A DNA stretch of 64,000 bases from Pseudomonas sp. RGM2987 (GTDB lineage Bacteria; Pseudomonadota; Gammaproteobacteria; Pseudomonadales; Pseudomonadaceae), in NCBI RefSeq assembly GCF_022952855.1, contig NZ_JALJDX010000222.1, forward strand, positions 1 through 64,000, given 5' to 3'. Position 1 is the first letter of the stretch. Each line of letters opens with the position of its first letter. Under the pieces are notes generated by a model that ran no database searches, was not told the origin of the DNA, and saw nothing but the letters and a program-made list of their open reading frames with translations. The translations under genes were made by a program, and so were the position numbers. Below are positions 35,777-45,627 of the stretch, piece by piece.

Positions 35777-36739
35777 ATGAACCTGCCCAATTGCACCACC
35801 CGGCCTTCCCTCTCCTGGCGCCATTGGCACCAGGCCGTTCCGCTGCCGTTGCTCGAGGTCGCCTTGCTGGTGACCTGGAGCTCCGGCTTCGTTGGCGCAC
35901 GCTTTTCCATCGACTATGCGCCGCCGTTACTGGTGGTGTTCTGGCGCTGCGTGGTGGTTACGTTGGTTCTGTTGCCCTTCGTTGCCAGCCAGCTGCGACG
36001 CGCTTCTGGAGCCATGCTGCTGAAAAACGCCGGCATCGGCCTGCTTGCCATGGCCGGTTACCTGGCAGGCATCACCCAAGGTATCGCCCTGGGTGTACCG
36101 GCGGGTGTGGCCGCGCTGGTTGCGGACCTGTTGCCACTGGGCATGGCGCTGTTGGCCGCCGGCGTGCTCGGGCAACGACTGGCCTGGCAGGTCTGGGTCG
36201 GTCTGTTCATCGGCCTGGGCGGCGTTGCACTGGTGACTCACGGCGCACTGGCGTGGGGCGATGCGCCGTCATGGGCCTATGGCCTGCCGTTGCTGGGCAT
36301 GCTGTCGCTCGCCGTCGCGACCCTCTGGCAAAAACGTTTACCGGCTTCGCAATCCTTGGGCCTATTGCCGAACCTGTGGTTGCAATGCTGCACTTCGGGT
36401 TTGGCCTTCGCCGTGGTCGAGGGAACCCACGGCAGCCTGGCGCCGGTCCCGAGTGCCGGCTTTGCGTTGAGCGTGCTGTGGACCGCCGGGCTGTCGACCA
36501 TGGGCGGCTACGGACTCTACTGGCTGTGCCTGCGCCGTGCGACCGCCACCCGGGTCGCCAGCGTCCTGTACCTCAGCCCGCCGCTTACCATGCTCTGGGC
36601 CTGGGCGATGTTTGGTGAACCGCTTTCATGGCAGATGGTGGTGGGCATGGCCGTTTCCGGCGTGGGGATCTGGCTGGTCGTGCGCATGGAAGCCCGGCAA
36701 GCCCAGCGGCAAAGAGACCGGCGGCTGGAGGCAGCCTAG
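35777..36739 (+). CDS. EamA/DMT-family transporter
   Basis: About 320 residues with ten hydrophobic segments and the two-fold EamA repeat ('LLVTWSSGFVGARFSIDYAPPLLVVFWRC' and the second copy near 'GYGLYWLCLRRATATRVASVLYLSPPLTMLWAWAMFGEPLS'). Drug/metabolite transporter superfamily, commonly amino-acid or metabolite exporters. ATG 35777 is preferred to GTG 35771. Converges with the LysR gene at 36744. Confidence 0.9.
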   Translation: MNLPNCTTRPSLSWRHWHQAVPLPLLEVALLVTWSSGFVGARFSIDYAPPLLVVFWRCVVVTLVLLPFVASQLRRASGAMLLKNAGIGLLAMAGYLAGITQGIALGVPAGVAALVADLLPLGMALLAAGVLGQRLAWQVWVGLFIGLGGVALVTHGALAWGDAPSWAYGLPLLGMLSLAVATLWQKRLPASQSLGLLPNLWLQCCTSGLAFAVVEGTHGSLAPVPSAGFALSVLWTAGLSTMGGYGLYWLCLRRATATRVASVLYLSPPLTMLWAWAMFGEPLSWQMVVGMAVSGVGIWLVVRMEARQAQRQRDRRLEAA

Positions 36740-36743
36740 GCGT

Positions 36744-37682
36744 TCATGATATTTCGCCATGTTCGAGTCCCCTGGTCAGATGAGCCGTCAGCACGTCCAG
36801 TAAAACAGCGACCTTGGGCAACGTTTCACGGTGCTTCTGCCAGAGCAGGTTGATCGTCATGCCATCGGTCGCCGAATGAGCAAGTACTTGCACCAGGGTC
36901 CCCTCCTCGAGTTGCCGCTGGATGAGCCATGAAGGTAGCTGGGCAACCCCGCACCCCGACAGCAGTGCCATCACCAAGCCTTCTCCATCGCCGACGATCA
37001 ACGTTGGAGTCATTTGCCTTCTGACGATTTCCCCCGGGCGGCTGCCGGCGAAATTCCACGAGCTGATTTTTCCGTCCGGCCAACCGTAGGCGATGCACTG
37101 GTGATACTCCAGCTCCGATTCGGTGAGGGGAGCGCCATGCTCGGCCAGGTACGAGGGAGACGCGCAGAGCACATGCCATTCGCGGCCCAGGTGGCGGTGC
37201 CCCACAGTCTCCGGCCAGACATTCGTGCCGCCCAACGTAACGACGATGTCCACGCCCTCCTGGAGCGGGTCGATGGAATGATCGGAAAATGAAATATGCG
37301 GGACCAACAACGGGTAGTCCTGCAGGCAGCGCAGGATGATGGGGAGCACCTGGGAACGGCCGAATGCTCCCGGGAGGTGGAGTCGAACCCGGCCACGTGG
37401 CTCGGTGTGCTCGGCATGCAGGGAAAGCTCGGCCTCTTCAAGGTCCGTCAGCACCCCGGTGCAGGTGCGGTAGAAAGCCGTTCCTGCGTCGGTCAGCGAA
37501 ACGCGCCGGGTCGTGCGTTCGAACAATCGAACTCCAAGCCGGTTTTCAAGACGAGCGACGCCCTTGCTCACTGCAGAAGCCGTCAGGTTCAAGCGATCAG
37601 CGGCGGCCTTGAAACTGCCGGACTCGGCGACGCAGACGAAAACGTCGATGCCCTTCAGTCGTTCGGAGGCAAACATAGGCAT
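36744..37682 (-). CDS. LysR-type regulator
   Basis: 312 residues. HTH at residues ~10-68 ('VFVCVAESGSFKAAADRLNLTASAVSKGVARLENRLGVRLFERTTR'), followed by a DmlR-like effector domain ('GRVRLHLPGAFGRSQVLPIIL', 'GVDIVVTLGG'). Divergent from the MFS gene at 37821, which is its probable target. Two close ATG codons (37682 and 37676). Confidence 0.9.
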   Translation of the reverse strand: MPMFASERLKGIDVFVCVAESGSFKAAADRLNLTASAVSKGVARLENRLGVRLFERTTRRVSLTDAGTAFYRTCTGVLTDLEEAELSLHAEHTEPRGRVRLHLPGAFGRSQVLPIILRCLQDYPLLVPHISFSDHSIDPLQEGVDIVVTLGGTNVWPETVGHRHLGREWHVLCASPSYLAEHGAPLTESELEYHQCIAYGWPDGKISSWNFAGSRPGEIVRRQMTPTLIVGDGEGLVMALLSGCGVAQLPSWLIQRQLEEGTLVQVLAHSATDGMTINLLWQKHRETLPKVAVLLDVLTAHLTRGLEHGEIS

Positions 37683-37820
37683 CCTTCATTCATGAATTCA
37701 TTTCCTTCAATCCGTGAACAAACATCATAAATCAGAATTCCGTTCCTCAGTATGCTGCCATCCAATAGCGTCTCTCGCGACGTCGCGGAACCTGTCAACT
37801 CACCCAGCAAAGAGGCACGG

Positions 37821-39023
37821 ATGCTCACCGCTCTCAAAACCTATCCCTCGACCGTCAATGTGTTGCTTTCAGCGTCTTTGGTCCTGACGCTGGCGCGGGC
37901 AATCACCCTGCCCTATCTGGTCATCTATTTGTCGGACCGCTTTGGGTTGAGCGTCGCCGACATCGGCCTGGTCATCGGCAGTACGTTGATCATCGGATCG
38001 TTGTTGAGCCTGTACGGCGGTTTCCTGGTGGACAACCTGTCCAGCTACCGGCTCATCCTGGTTTTCAGCGGACTGTTCACGATGGGGTTCGCGGGCACGT
38101 TCCTGGCCCGCGAAATCTGGCTCTTCTACGGTTGCCTGGTGTTGATCAACCTGGCCTATGCCGTCATCGATATTGCCGTCAAGGCGGGATTTGGCGATCT
38201 GCTGCCGGTTGCCGAGCGTAGCCAAGCCTTTTCCATCAAATACACATTGACCAACATCGGTTACGCCGCTGGGCCATTGATGGGGGCAGGATTGGCCAGG
38301 CTGGATAGCAGCCTGCCATTTTTCATGTCCGGCGCGCTGGGTGCAGCATTCTTCTTCAGCTATCTCCTATGGGCCAACCGAGACCTGAGCGTTGTCAAAA
38401 AGGACCGTGACCCCCTCCCATTCCTGGCCGTGGGAAAGCTGCTGTCCCAGGACTATCGACTGGTGTGTTTTACCCTCGCGGGGTTACTCAGCGCAGTAGT
38501 CTTCGGCCAATTCACGGCCTACCTCTCACAATACCTGGTGGTCACCACTACGCCCGAATTCACCTACCGCATCATCAGCGCCATCGTCACCACAAACGCG
38601 CTGATGGTGATCAGCCTGCAGTACGCCATCGGCAGAAAGATTTCACCGCGTCATCTGAACCTGTGGCTAGGCGCCGGGCTGAGCATGTTCGTCCTTGGAC
38701 TGGCCGGCTTCGCCCTTTCAGGTACGGTCATGTTCTGGATAATCTCGATGGCAGTTTTCACCCTCGGCGAGATCATCGTCATCCCGGCTGAATACATGCT
38801 GATCGACAACATCGCCCCCAATCATCTGCGAGGCATGTATTACGCGGCGCAAAACCTCAGTAACCTCGGCGCGGCATCCGGCCCTGTGCTTTGCGGTTTC
38901 TTATTGGCAACACAACCGCCGTACTCCATCTTCTACCTGCTCGCGCTGTTCACTCTTGCAGGGGGCGGGTTTTATCTTTTAGGGGCATGCCTGAGCGATC
39001 GTTTCAGCAGGCATCGATCTTGA
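37821..39023 (+). CDS. MFS transporter, MdtH-like
   Basis: About 400 residues with 12 membrane segments. Begins 'MLTALKTYPSTVNVLLSASLVLTLARAITLPYLVIYLSDRFGLS', the style of MdtH/multidrug-efflux DHA1 carriers. AGAGG lies 6 bases before ATG 37821; a reading from ATG 37752 would add 23 poorly conserved residues. Likely an exporter controlled by the divergent LysR. Confidence 0.88.
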   Translation: MLTALKTYPSTVNVLLSASLVLTLARAITLPYLVIYLSDRFGLSVADIGLVIGSTLIIGSLLSLYGGFLVDNLSSYRLILVFSGLFTMGFAGTFLAREIWLFYGCLVLINLAYAVIDIAVKAGFGDLLPVAERSQAFSIKYTLTNIGYAAGPLMGAGLARLDSSLPFFMSGALGAAFFFSYLLWANRDLSVVKKDRDPLPFLAVGKLLSQDYRLVCFTLAGLLSAVVFGQFTAYLSQYLVVTTTPEFTYRIISAIVTTNALMVISLQYAIGRKISPRHLNLWLGAGLSMFVLGLAGFALSGTVMFWIISMAVFTLGEIIVIPAEYMLIDNIAPNHLRGMYYAAQNLSNLGAASGPVLCGFLLATQPPYSIFYLLALFTLAGGGFYLLGACLSDRFSRHRS

Positions 39024-39080
39024 TGCGGGGTAAGCCAGCTTAAGTCCCATCACCTGCGCCGCCTCTGAAGCGAGTGTCTC

Positions 39081-41135
39081 TTAAACCTCCAGCACCAGGG
39101 TTTCACTGCCCTGTGCCGGCACTGCACAGCAGATCAGCACTTCGCCTTGCGCGACAGGCTCGGCCGGCATGTTCAGATAATGCACCTGACCACGACTCAA
39201 CCGGGTTTTGCAGGTACCGCAGGAACCACCTCGACAGCTGAATTCCGGGCTCAGCCCGCGGGCCTCGGCCAGTTCCAGCAGCGATCCGGCGCCTGGTTCC
39301 CAGCGTGCTTCCTTGCCGGAGCTGGCGAACAACACTTTCACCGCTTCGCTCGCAGCCGGCACCTGTTGCGCCGCCGGTACGCTGACCTCGATGTCACGCA
39401 CCAGGGTCGACGGGCCGAAGGTTTCGGCATGGATGCGGTCGTCGGCAATGCGCAGTTTGCGCAGTCCGTCGTACAGGGCCTGGGTGAAGCTGCCCGGGCC
39501 ACACAGGTAGAAGTCGTAATCGTTGAGCGGCAGCAGGTTCTTGAGCAGTTCTACGTCGATCCGACCCGCCAGATCGTAACCATCGCCAATAGCAGTTTTG
39601 ACCGGTGGCCGGCTGACCACGCGCAGCACCCGCAGCTTGTCGCCCGCGCGTGCTGCCAGTTCATCGATTTCATCACGAAACGCGAGTTCTTCTACCGTGC
39701 GAGCGCTTTGCACCAGCCAGACCGGGCGCATGCGGCTGATGCGTCGGCCCTGGTAAACCACTTCGCGCAACATCGACAACAGCGGTGTGATACCCACACC
39801 TGCCGCCAGCAGCACCAAGGGCCGCCGCTCGGTGGCCTGCACGGTGAAATGTCCCTGGGGCGCCCGGCCCTCGATCTCGTGCGTCACCTGGATCTGGTCA
39901 TGCAAGTGCGACGACACCAGCCCATCGCGCTTGACGCTGATGCGCAGGAAATCATCCGACGGCGCGCTCGACACGCTGTAGGTACGAATCGAGGGCGCTT
40001 TCTGCCCATCCAGCGCGACCCGCACCGGCAAGTGTTGCCCGGCTTCGAAGCGGGGCAAACCCGCGCCATCGGTTGCCTGCAAGTAAAAAGAGCGAATGCT
40101 GGGGCTCTCGTCCACCACCCTCGCGACCTGCAGCGAGCGCCAAGTGGTGCGCAGGGCTTCGGCTTGCAAGCGCTCCGTGGCCTGTTCCCAACTGCCGGTC
40201 ATCAATGAGTTGGGCGAGTCACCTTCGTGCTGGTCTTTCCAACGCAGCGTGATGGCCGCCGGGCGGTAGACGATGCGTTGTGGGGTGAACCGCATCAGCC
40301 GCTCGGCGCCCTGGAACGCGGCGATCTGCGGATCGTCCAGCACCACCTGCGCCGAGCCGCTCATTTGCAACAGATCACCGGTCTCGAAATCGATGAACAC
40401 CAGGCCCGCCCGCGGATTCAGCAGGATGTTGCCCAGGGTATTGAAAAACAGGTTGCCGGAGAAATCCGGAACGGTCAGCGATCCGTCTTCCTCCATGCGC
40501 ACAAAGCCCGGTTTGCCGCCGCGATGGGAGGCGTCAACCTGCCGCTCGCCGTCGCGCTCCACATAGGTGGCGATGTAGAAGGAATCGGCTGCGGTGACCA
40601 GCCGACGCACCAGCGGGTCGGTCACCTCCAATTGACGAGGGGCGCCGGCCTGCTCTTCGACAAAGTGGTACTGGCGCAGGTTGATGTAGCGCGGGCAGTT
40701 GCCGTAGGCCTGGCGCACCGAAATCTCCAGCCCTGGCTCAAGCTGACGGCGAACCACACCATTCATGCGGTTGCGCCGACGGGTGTGCAGCTCGATGCCG
40801 AGCATGCCGATGGCATCCCCTTCGCCCATGCCTTCCTGGGCCGGGTCGTTGGGCTGCGGCTCGACGTTGATGTGCAGGGTCTGCGGATCAGGCGAACCCA
40901 TGAAACCGGGTTGACCCGTACGCAAGGTCGCCCACACATCGCCCTGGCGATCCACCGCACCCAGCACCACGAACGGCAACTGGGCATAGAAGTCGCGATG
41001 CTGGTCCGGTATCCAGGTACGCGCCAGTTGCCGCTGGCCGACACCGGCCATCATCTCGACGGCGCCGACGGTGCGCTGCAAGGCCAGCTCCCCTTCGTGC
41101 CAGGGCGAGTTTTCTGCTTCCAGGGATGAGTCCAT
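39081..41135 (-). CDS. PPOX-ferredoxin reductase-ferredoxin fusion
   Basis: 684 residues in three parts. Residues ~1-330: pyridoxamine-5-phosphate oxidase-like split-barrel, a flavin-binding fold, with 'RYINLRQYHF' and 'FFNTLGNILLNPRAGLVFIDFETGDLLQMSG'. Residues ~340-590: FNR-type reductase with FAD motif 'RTYSVSSAP' and NAD loop 'AAGVGITPLLSMLREV'. Residues ~600-684: plant-type 2Fe-2S ferredoxin with 'SCRGGSCGTCKTRL' and 'LICCAVP'. Electrons would run NAD(P)H to FAD to 2Fe-2S, or to the flavin barrel. Substrate unknown; reduction of small electrophiles or reactive species is a guess. ATG 41135. Confidence 0.9.
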   Translation of the reverse strand: MDSSLEAENSPWHEGELALQRTVGAVEMMAGVGQRQLARTWIPDQHRDFYAQLPFVVLGAVDRQGDVWATLRTGQPGFMGSPDPQTLHINVEPQPNDPAQEGMGEGDAIGMLGIELHTRRRNRMNGVVRRQLEPGLEISVRQAYGNCPRYINLRQYHFVEEQAGAPRQLEVTDPLVRRLVTAADSFYIATYVERDGERQVDASHRGGKPGFVRMEEDGSLTVPDFSGNLFFNTLGNILLNPRAGLVFIDFETGDLLQMSGSAQVVLDDPQIAAFQGAERLMRFTPQRIVYRPAAITLRWKDQHEGDSPNSLMTGSWEQATERLQAEALRTTWRSLQVARVVDESPSIRSFYLQATDGAGLPRFEAGQHLPVRVALDGQKAPSIRTYSVSSAPSDDFLRISVKRDGLVSSHLHDQIQVTHEIEGRAPQGHFTVQATERRPLVLLAAGVGITPLLSMLREVVYQGRRISRMRPVWLVQSARTVEELAFRDEIDELAARAGDKLRVLRVVSRPPVKTAIGDGYDLAGRIDVELLKNLLPLNDYDFYLCGPGSFTQALYDGLRKLRIADDRIHAETFGPSTLVRDIEVSVPAAQQVPAASEAVKVLFASSGKEARWEPGAGSLLELAEARGLSPEFSCRGGSCGTCKTRLSRGQVHYLNMPAEPVAQGEVLICCAVPAQGSETLVLEV

Positions 41136-41355
41136 CAGATGCTCCTCGCGCCAGCAGGACGAGGGCCTGCGTCAGTGCGCCATGGTTAGGGATGCTCCGT
41201 CACACCCCTTGACCGGGTGTGCGTGTCGGTGGAGACATCTTCATCCCAAAGCAACTGCGCAGGAATACGCGCGAACTGCAATCCGCCCTTTCATTAAGTG
41301 CAAAGGTCGCGTCAATGGGCAGCTTGCTGGTCCAGACGCGGGGGTCCGGTCCGAC

Positions 41356-42711
41356 TCACCCCACCCAGCCAATCGCCGTCTTCGGAATGACCTCGGACTC
41401 ATCAAGCTTGGACGCGAACATGCTCACCGCGTCCAGTGCATCGGTGGTCCCGGCCCGGATCTGCACGATGACCGACCCGGCCTGGTCCGCCAGGGTCACG
41501 CCACGCAGCGCGCCCTCATGGGTGACGCTCATGCTGGCGACCGCTTCGCGGGTTTCGCTGAGGATCATGCCGATCATTTCGGCGATCTCCGAGGTCGAGC
41601 GGCTGGTCCGGCCAGCCAGTTGCCGGACCTCATCGGCCACCACCGCAAACCCACGCCCCTGGTCGCCGGCCCGGGCGGCTTCGATGGCGGCGTTGAGGGC
41701 CAGCAGGTTGGTCTGGTCGGCGATGCCGCGAATGGTGTTGACGATGGCGGTGATTTCTTCGGAACGCGCGCCCAGTTGCCCGACCAACCGTGACGACGCG
41801 CCAATGTTGTCGGCGATCTGGCGCATTTCCCGGGCCGTCTGGTGGATGACCTGGGCGCCCTGCTCGGCGACGCGCTCGGTCTCGGCGGAGATGTGATAGG
41901 CCCGCGAGGCGCCGCGGGAGTCCTCCTCGAATTTTTCAACCCGCTCGGTGATGTCGCTGGCGAACTTGACGATCTTGCTCAACTTGCCCTCGGCGTCATA
42001 CACCGGGTTGTAGCTGGCTTCCAGCCACACCACCTTGCCGTTCTTGCCGACGCGCTTGAACTGCCCCCTGAAGAACTCACCAGCGTTGAGACGACGCCAG
42101 AAATCCGCGTACTCGGAACTGTTGACCAGGCTCGGCTCGCAGAACATCCGATGATGCTTGCCCTTGAGTTCGGCCAGCGAATAATTCATGACACTGAGGA
42201 AGTTATCGTTGGCGGTGAGGATGTGCCCGCTCAGGTCGAACTCGATCACGGCCATGGCCCGGTCGAGCGCCGCCAGCTTGCCCCGGCTTTCCGCTTCACT
42301 GGCAACTTTGGCCGTGACGTCCAGAGCGTACTTGACCACTTTCATCACACGGCCTTGCTCATCGACTACCGGGTTATAGCTGGCTTCCAGCCAGACATGC
42401 TCGCCCTGTGCACTGACCCGCTGGAACGTCCCGGAAACGAACTGGCCGGCCCGCAACCGATTCCAGAATTCGCGGTACTCGGCACTGGCCGCCAACGCCG
42501 GGGTACAGAAATCGCGATGGGACAGACCGCCCAGTTGGTCAGCCCGATAGCCCATTGTCTTCAGGAAATTCTCGTTCGCTCGAAGCAGCTTGCCGTCAGG
42601 GCTGAACTCGACCACGGCCATCGACCGGTCCAGAGCGCCCACCAACCCCTTGTATGCTGCCAATTCGGCTGTCCTAGCCGCCAGTTCATTTTTTAGTGTT
42701 GTATTAAACAT
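41356..42711 (-). CDS. Soluble PAS-PAS chemoreceptor, BdlA-like
   Basis: About 451 residues, no membrane segment. Two PAS domains (~20-115 and ~140-235), both with the BdlA text 'LDRSMAVVEF', 'ANENFL', 'HRMFCE' and 'VWLEASYNPV', then a short MCP signalling domain ('IADNIGASSRLVGQLGARSEEITAIVNTIRGIADQTNLLALNAAIEAARAGDQGRGFAVVADEVRQLAGRTS'-type; key hairpin tip conserved). BdlA of P. aeruginosa links chemotaxis-like signalling to biofilm dispersion. ATG 42711 is at the start of the coiled N-terminal helix. The adjacent EAL gene supports a c-di-GMP link. Confidence 0.9.
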   Translation of the reverse strand: MFNTTLKNELAARTAELAAYKGLVGALDRSMAVVEFSPDGKLLRANENFLKTMGYRADQLGGLSHRDFCTPALAASAEYREFWNRLRAGQFVSGTFQRVSAQGEHVWLEASYNPVVDEQGRVMKVVKYALDVTAKVASEAESRGKLAALDRAMAVIEFDLSGHILTANDNFLSVMNYSLAELKGKHHRMFCEPSLVNSSEYADFWRRLNAGEFFRGQFKRVGKNGKVVWLEASYNPVYDAEGKLSKIVKFASDITERVEKFEEDSRGASRAYHISAETERVAEQGAQVIHQTAREMRQIADNIGASSRLVGQLGARSEEITAIVNTIRGIADQTNLLALNAAIEAARAGDQGRGFAVVADEVRQLAGRTSRSTSEIAEMIGMILSETREAVASMSVTHEGALRGVTLADQAGSVIVQIRAGTTDALDAVSMFASKLDESEVIPKTAIGWVG

Positions 42712-42891
42712 GACGAACCCTCGGCGAACCCAGAAATTAACCGGACCTCTTAAGGCTATCGGCACACTGGCGGGGCGCTTAACGAAGCGGCGTAATCATT
42801 TTTCGAAGCTAGAACGGGGCGCTTGCGATGGTTCGGTTCCAAGAAACCGGGCATGCTGGAGAAAACTTCATCTGACGGTAGCGTAACGCAG

Positions 42892-43668
42892 TTAAAAGTT
42901 ACCAGGCGCAAGCCGACCGATCTCAGGCCGCGCATAGAAATAACCCTGCATCAGCTCGATGCCCAGTGCCACAAGTGCGGCGCTTTCTTCACGCGTTTCG
43001 ATGCCCTCCGCGATGACCTGGATCCCCAGGCGCTGCGCCACCAGGACAATGCCCTCGACAATGGCTTGCTTGACAGGGTCCTGATCGATGGTGCGGGTCA
43101 GCGCCATATCGATCTTCAGCACCTGGGGCTGGAACATGGCGAGCAGGTTGAGCCCTGAATAGCCGGAGCCGAAGTCGTCGATCGCCGTGGTGAAGCCCTG
43201 GCGCTCGTATTCCACGAAAATCGATTTGAGGTGGTCAGGGTCGTCCACCCGCTCACCCTCCGTGACTTCGAACATCAGTCGCTCCGGTGGAAAATCCGCC
43301 TGCCGCGCCGCTTCCAGCGTGGCGCGGATGCACGTCTCGGCCCGGTATACGGCTTTAGGCAGGAAATTGATGCTCAGCAGGCAATCCGCGATCTCCAGGA
43401 TGCCCAGCCGGGCCGCTTCCTCAATGGCTTTTACACGACAGGCCTGGTCGAAACGGTAGCGGTTGCTGTCGTTCACCAGCCCCAGGATGTAGCCCGCCGA
43501 CTCGCCGTTGAGACCTCTGACCAGGGCTTCGTAGGCAAAAGTAGCACCGGTGCGGACATTGAAGATCGGTTGGAAAGCCATGGTGAAGTCGAATCCCAGT
43601 GCCTGGTGATCGCGGCACTCGGCGCAACCGAGGGGCTGGAAGGTCTGGTGGGGGGAGCGAGCGGTCAT
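42892..43668 (-). CDS. Stand-alone EAL-domain c-di-GMP phosphodiesterase
   Basis: About 258 residues with only an EAL domain. All key residues are visible: 'YEALVRG' (the EAL Glu), Asn in 'LLSINFLP', Glu in 'LMFEVTEGE', the Asp pair in 'TAIDDFGSGYSG', Lys in 'VLKIDMAL', Glu in 'IAEGIET' and Gln in 'LMQGYFYARP'. It should therefore hydrolyse c-di-GMP to pGpG. A short N-terminal Cys motif 'GCAECRDH' precedes the domain and might bind metal or sense redox. ATG 43668 chosen. No sensory or membrane domain. Lies 180 bases upstream of the BdlA-like gene, same strand. Confidence 0.92.
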   Translation of the reverse strand: MTARSPHQTFQPLGCAECRDHQALGFDFTMAFQPIFNVRTGATFAYEALVRGLNGESAGYILGLVNDSNRYRFDQACRVKAIEEAARLGILEIADCLLSINFLPKAVYRAETCIRATLEAARQADFPPERLMFEVTEGERVDDPDHLKSIFVEYERQGFTTAIDDFGSGYSGLNLLAMFQPQVLKIDMALTRTIDQDPVKQAIVEGIVLVAQRLGIQVIAEGIETREESAALVALGIELMQGYFYARPEIGRLAPGNF

Positions 43669-43795
43669 GATCGATATTCCGTGCGGTAACGGGACTTCCC
43701 TGCAGTTGCAAAGAACTTTAGCCAACGCTACTGAATCGGCAAGGAGCGGGCTTTCTGCAATGCCCTTGACCGCTGCCCCTGCTTCCCTGCGGTAC

Positions 43796-45118
43796 CTAGC
43801 TCGGTTTTATCGCCACGGGCAAGCTGATGCGGGTGCAGAAATACAGCAGCACGCCCACGAACACCAGGGCCGCACCGCGGAGCCAGGTTTCCAGGCTTTG
43901 CTGGCTGAGCAATACCAGGCACGAGACTATGGCGAGCACCGGTACCCAGCTCGGCACCCGGAAATGATCGCCCATCCCGGTGTCTCGCCTCAGTACCAAC
44001 ACCGCCAGGTTGGTGCTCAGGAACACGAACAGCAGAAGCAGGACGACGGTTTCGGCCAGCGTCGCCAGGGTGCCGGTCAAGGTCAGCGCAATGGATACTA
44101 GCGTCGTGGCGATAATCGCGACCCAGGGCGTGCGCCGCTTGGGCAGCACTTTCGCCAGCGGCTGCGGCAAGAGGCCCTGGCAAGCCATGCCGTAGGCGAG
44201 CCGACTGGCCATGATCATGGTGAGCAGCGCGCCGTTCGCCACCGCAATTAGCGCAATGAAGGCGAAAATGCGTGGCGAAATGTTCAGCCCCGAGGCCCGG
44301 ACAACCTCCAGCAGCGGCGCCGAAGTCGCCACCAGTTCTTCCATCGACAACACCGAGGAAGCGGCCACGCCTACGGCCATGTAAACCACCCCGGCGGTCA
44401 GCAACGCCCCGAACAGGGCGCGTGGATAGACACGGCGCACGTCTCGTATTTCCTCGGCGAGATTGGCCGACGTCTCGAAACCGACAAACGAATAGAACGC
44501 AAGCAGTGCTGCGCCCAACACTGCCAGCACCGGACTGACACCCGGCTTGAATTGCAATGCAGTCTTTGGATGCGCATCGCCCGATTGGAAGAACCAGGCC
44601 GCCGCGACGATAACCAGGATCAGTCCCGACAGCTCGACGACCGTCATGACCACGTTGGCTCCCAGCGACTCCTTGATGCCCCGGGCATTGAGCAATGCGA
44701 TGACCAACAGGAAAACCAGCGCCGCCGCATGGGGTGAAACGCTGATGAAGGGGGCGAGATAGTCGCCTGCAAAAGCCAGGGAAAGGCCGGCGGCGCTGGT
44801 AACGGCGGCGGCCAACATGCAAAAGCCGACCAGGAAGGAAATCAGCGGTGACTTGAATGCCTTTTCGGCAAACACCGAGGCCGCACCGGCCTGCGGGTAC
44901 TTGGTGACCAACTCTGCATACGAGCCGGCGGTCAGCATCGCGAAGAACAAAGCGACCAACAGCGGCACCCAGATCGCACCGCCCACCTGCCCCGCTATCG
45001 TTCCGGCCAGCGCATAGACGCCAGCGCCGAGCACATCGCCGAGGATGAACAGAAACAGCATCGGTCCGGTCACTGCTCGGCGCAAGGAGGGTCTGGAGGG
45101 CGTAGTGGTCGCAGTCAT
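43796..45118 (-). CDS. APC-family amino acid permease
   Basis: About 440 residues, 12 membrane segments. The N-terminal unwound-helix motif 'GDVLGAGVYALAGTIAGQVGG' and 'YSFVGFETSANLAEEIRDVRRVYPRAL' are typical of APC amino acid/cationic amino acid carriers (CAT/YhdG group). ATG 45118. A longer in-frame reading runs through the REPIN doublet upstream and is an artefact. No catabolic gene is adjacent, so the substrate is unknown. Confidence 0.9.
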   Translation of the reverse strand: MTATTTPSRPSLRRAVTGPMLFLFILGDVLGAGVYALAGTIAGQVGGAIWVPLLVALFFAMLTAGSYAELVTKYPQAGAASVFAEKAFKSPLISFLVGFCMLAAAVTSAAGLSLAFAGDYLAPFISVSPHAAALVFLLVIALLNARGIKESLGANVVMTVVELSGLILVIVAAAWFFQSGDAHPKTALQFKPGVSPVLAVLGAALLAFYSFVGFETSANLAEEIRDVRRVYPRALFGALLTAGVVYMAVGVAASSVLSMEELVATSAPLLEVVRASGLNISPRIFAFIALIAVANGALLTMIMASRLAYGMACQGLLPQPLAKVLPKRRTPWVAIIATTLVSIALTLTGTLATLAETVVLLLLFVFLSTNLAVLVLRRDTGMGDHFRVPSWVPVLAIVSCLVLLSQQSLETWLRGAALVFVGVLLYFCTRISLPVAIKPS

Positions 45119-45235
45119 GTTCGGGCTCTGGCAGGGGGACTGATTCGCTGGATGCGATGCAAACGGCTGTAGCGCTGAGCAGTGGAAAAAATCAGCCGGC
45201 GAAAGTTCATAAATGTTGCGGCAGTGACCCGACCC

Positions 45236-45325
45236 TGTGGGAGCGGGCTTGCTCGCGAAAGCGGTGGGTCTGCGAAGAAGATGTTGAATGTACCGTCGCC
45301 TTCGCGGGTAAACCCGCTCCCACAG
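45236..45325. repeat. REPIN, first of a doublet
   Basis: Arms TGTGGGAGCGGGCTTGCTCG and CGCGGGTAAACCCGCTCCCACA around a spacer with GAAGATGTTGAATGTACCG. Lies in the gap 45119-45731 between APC and ABC genes. Confidence 0.9.
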
Positions 45326-45367
45326 GGGATCTCGGGTGGCTGGGGATTGGTGTGCGACACCGATTTC

Positions 45368-45456
45368 TGTAGGAGCGGGCTTGCTCGCGAAAGCGGTGGA
45401 TCTGCAAAGAAGATGTTGAATGTACCGCCGCCTTCGCGGGTAAACCCGCTCCCACA
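45368..45456. repeat. REPIN, second of a doublet
   Basis: Near-identical to the element 132 bases to the left, including the spacer GAAGATGTTGAATGTACCG. The periodicity equals that of the doublet near 27.0 kb. Confidence 0.9.
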
Positions 45457-45627
45457 TTGGTTTTGTGGCGAGCACCAATCCTGCGACCACTTGCCGATCC
45501 GGGTGGGAGCGAGATTGGCTTTCCAGGTGTTCCGCCTGCAACACTGCCCCAGCAGAGTGTTGAATGGGCAACACTTACCGAACAATTAACCCGTCACAAG
45601 CCCTTGAGAACCGCGACTTCCCGGGCA

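Noticed and set aside
35719..36618. Alternative plus-strand frame overlapping the EamA gene
   Set aside because: Arg/Gly-rich frame without membrane helices; the 35777 frame has ten helices and family motifs.
45119..45574. APC permease start extended to 45574
   Set aside because: The extension reads through two REPINs; a normal start precedes the first membrane helix at 45118.
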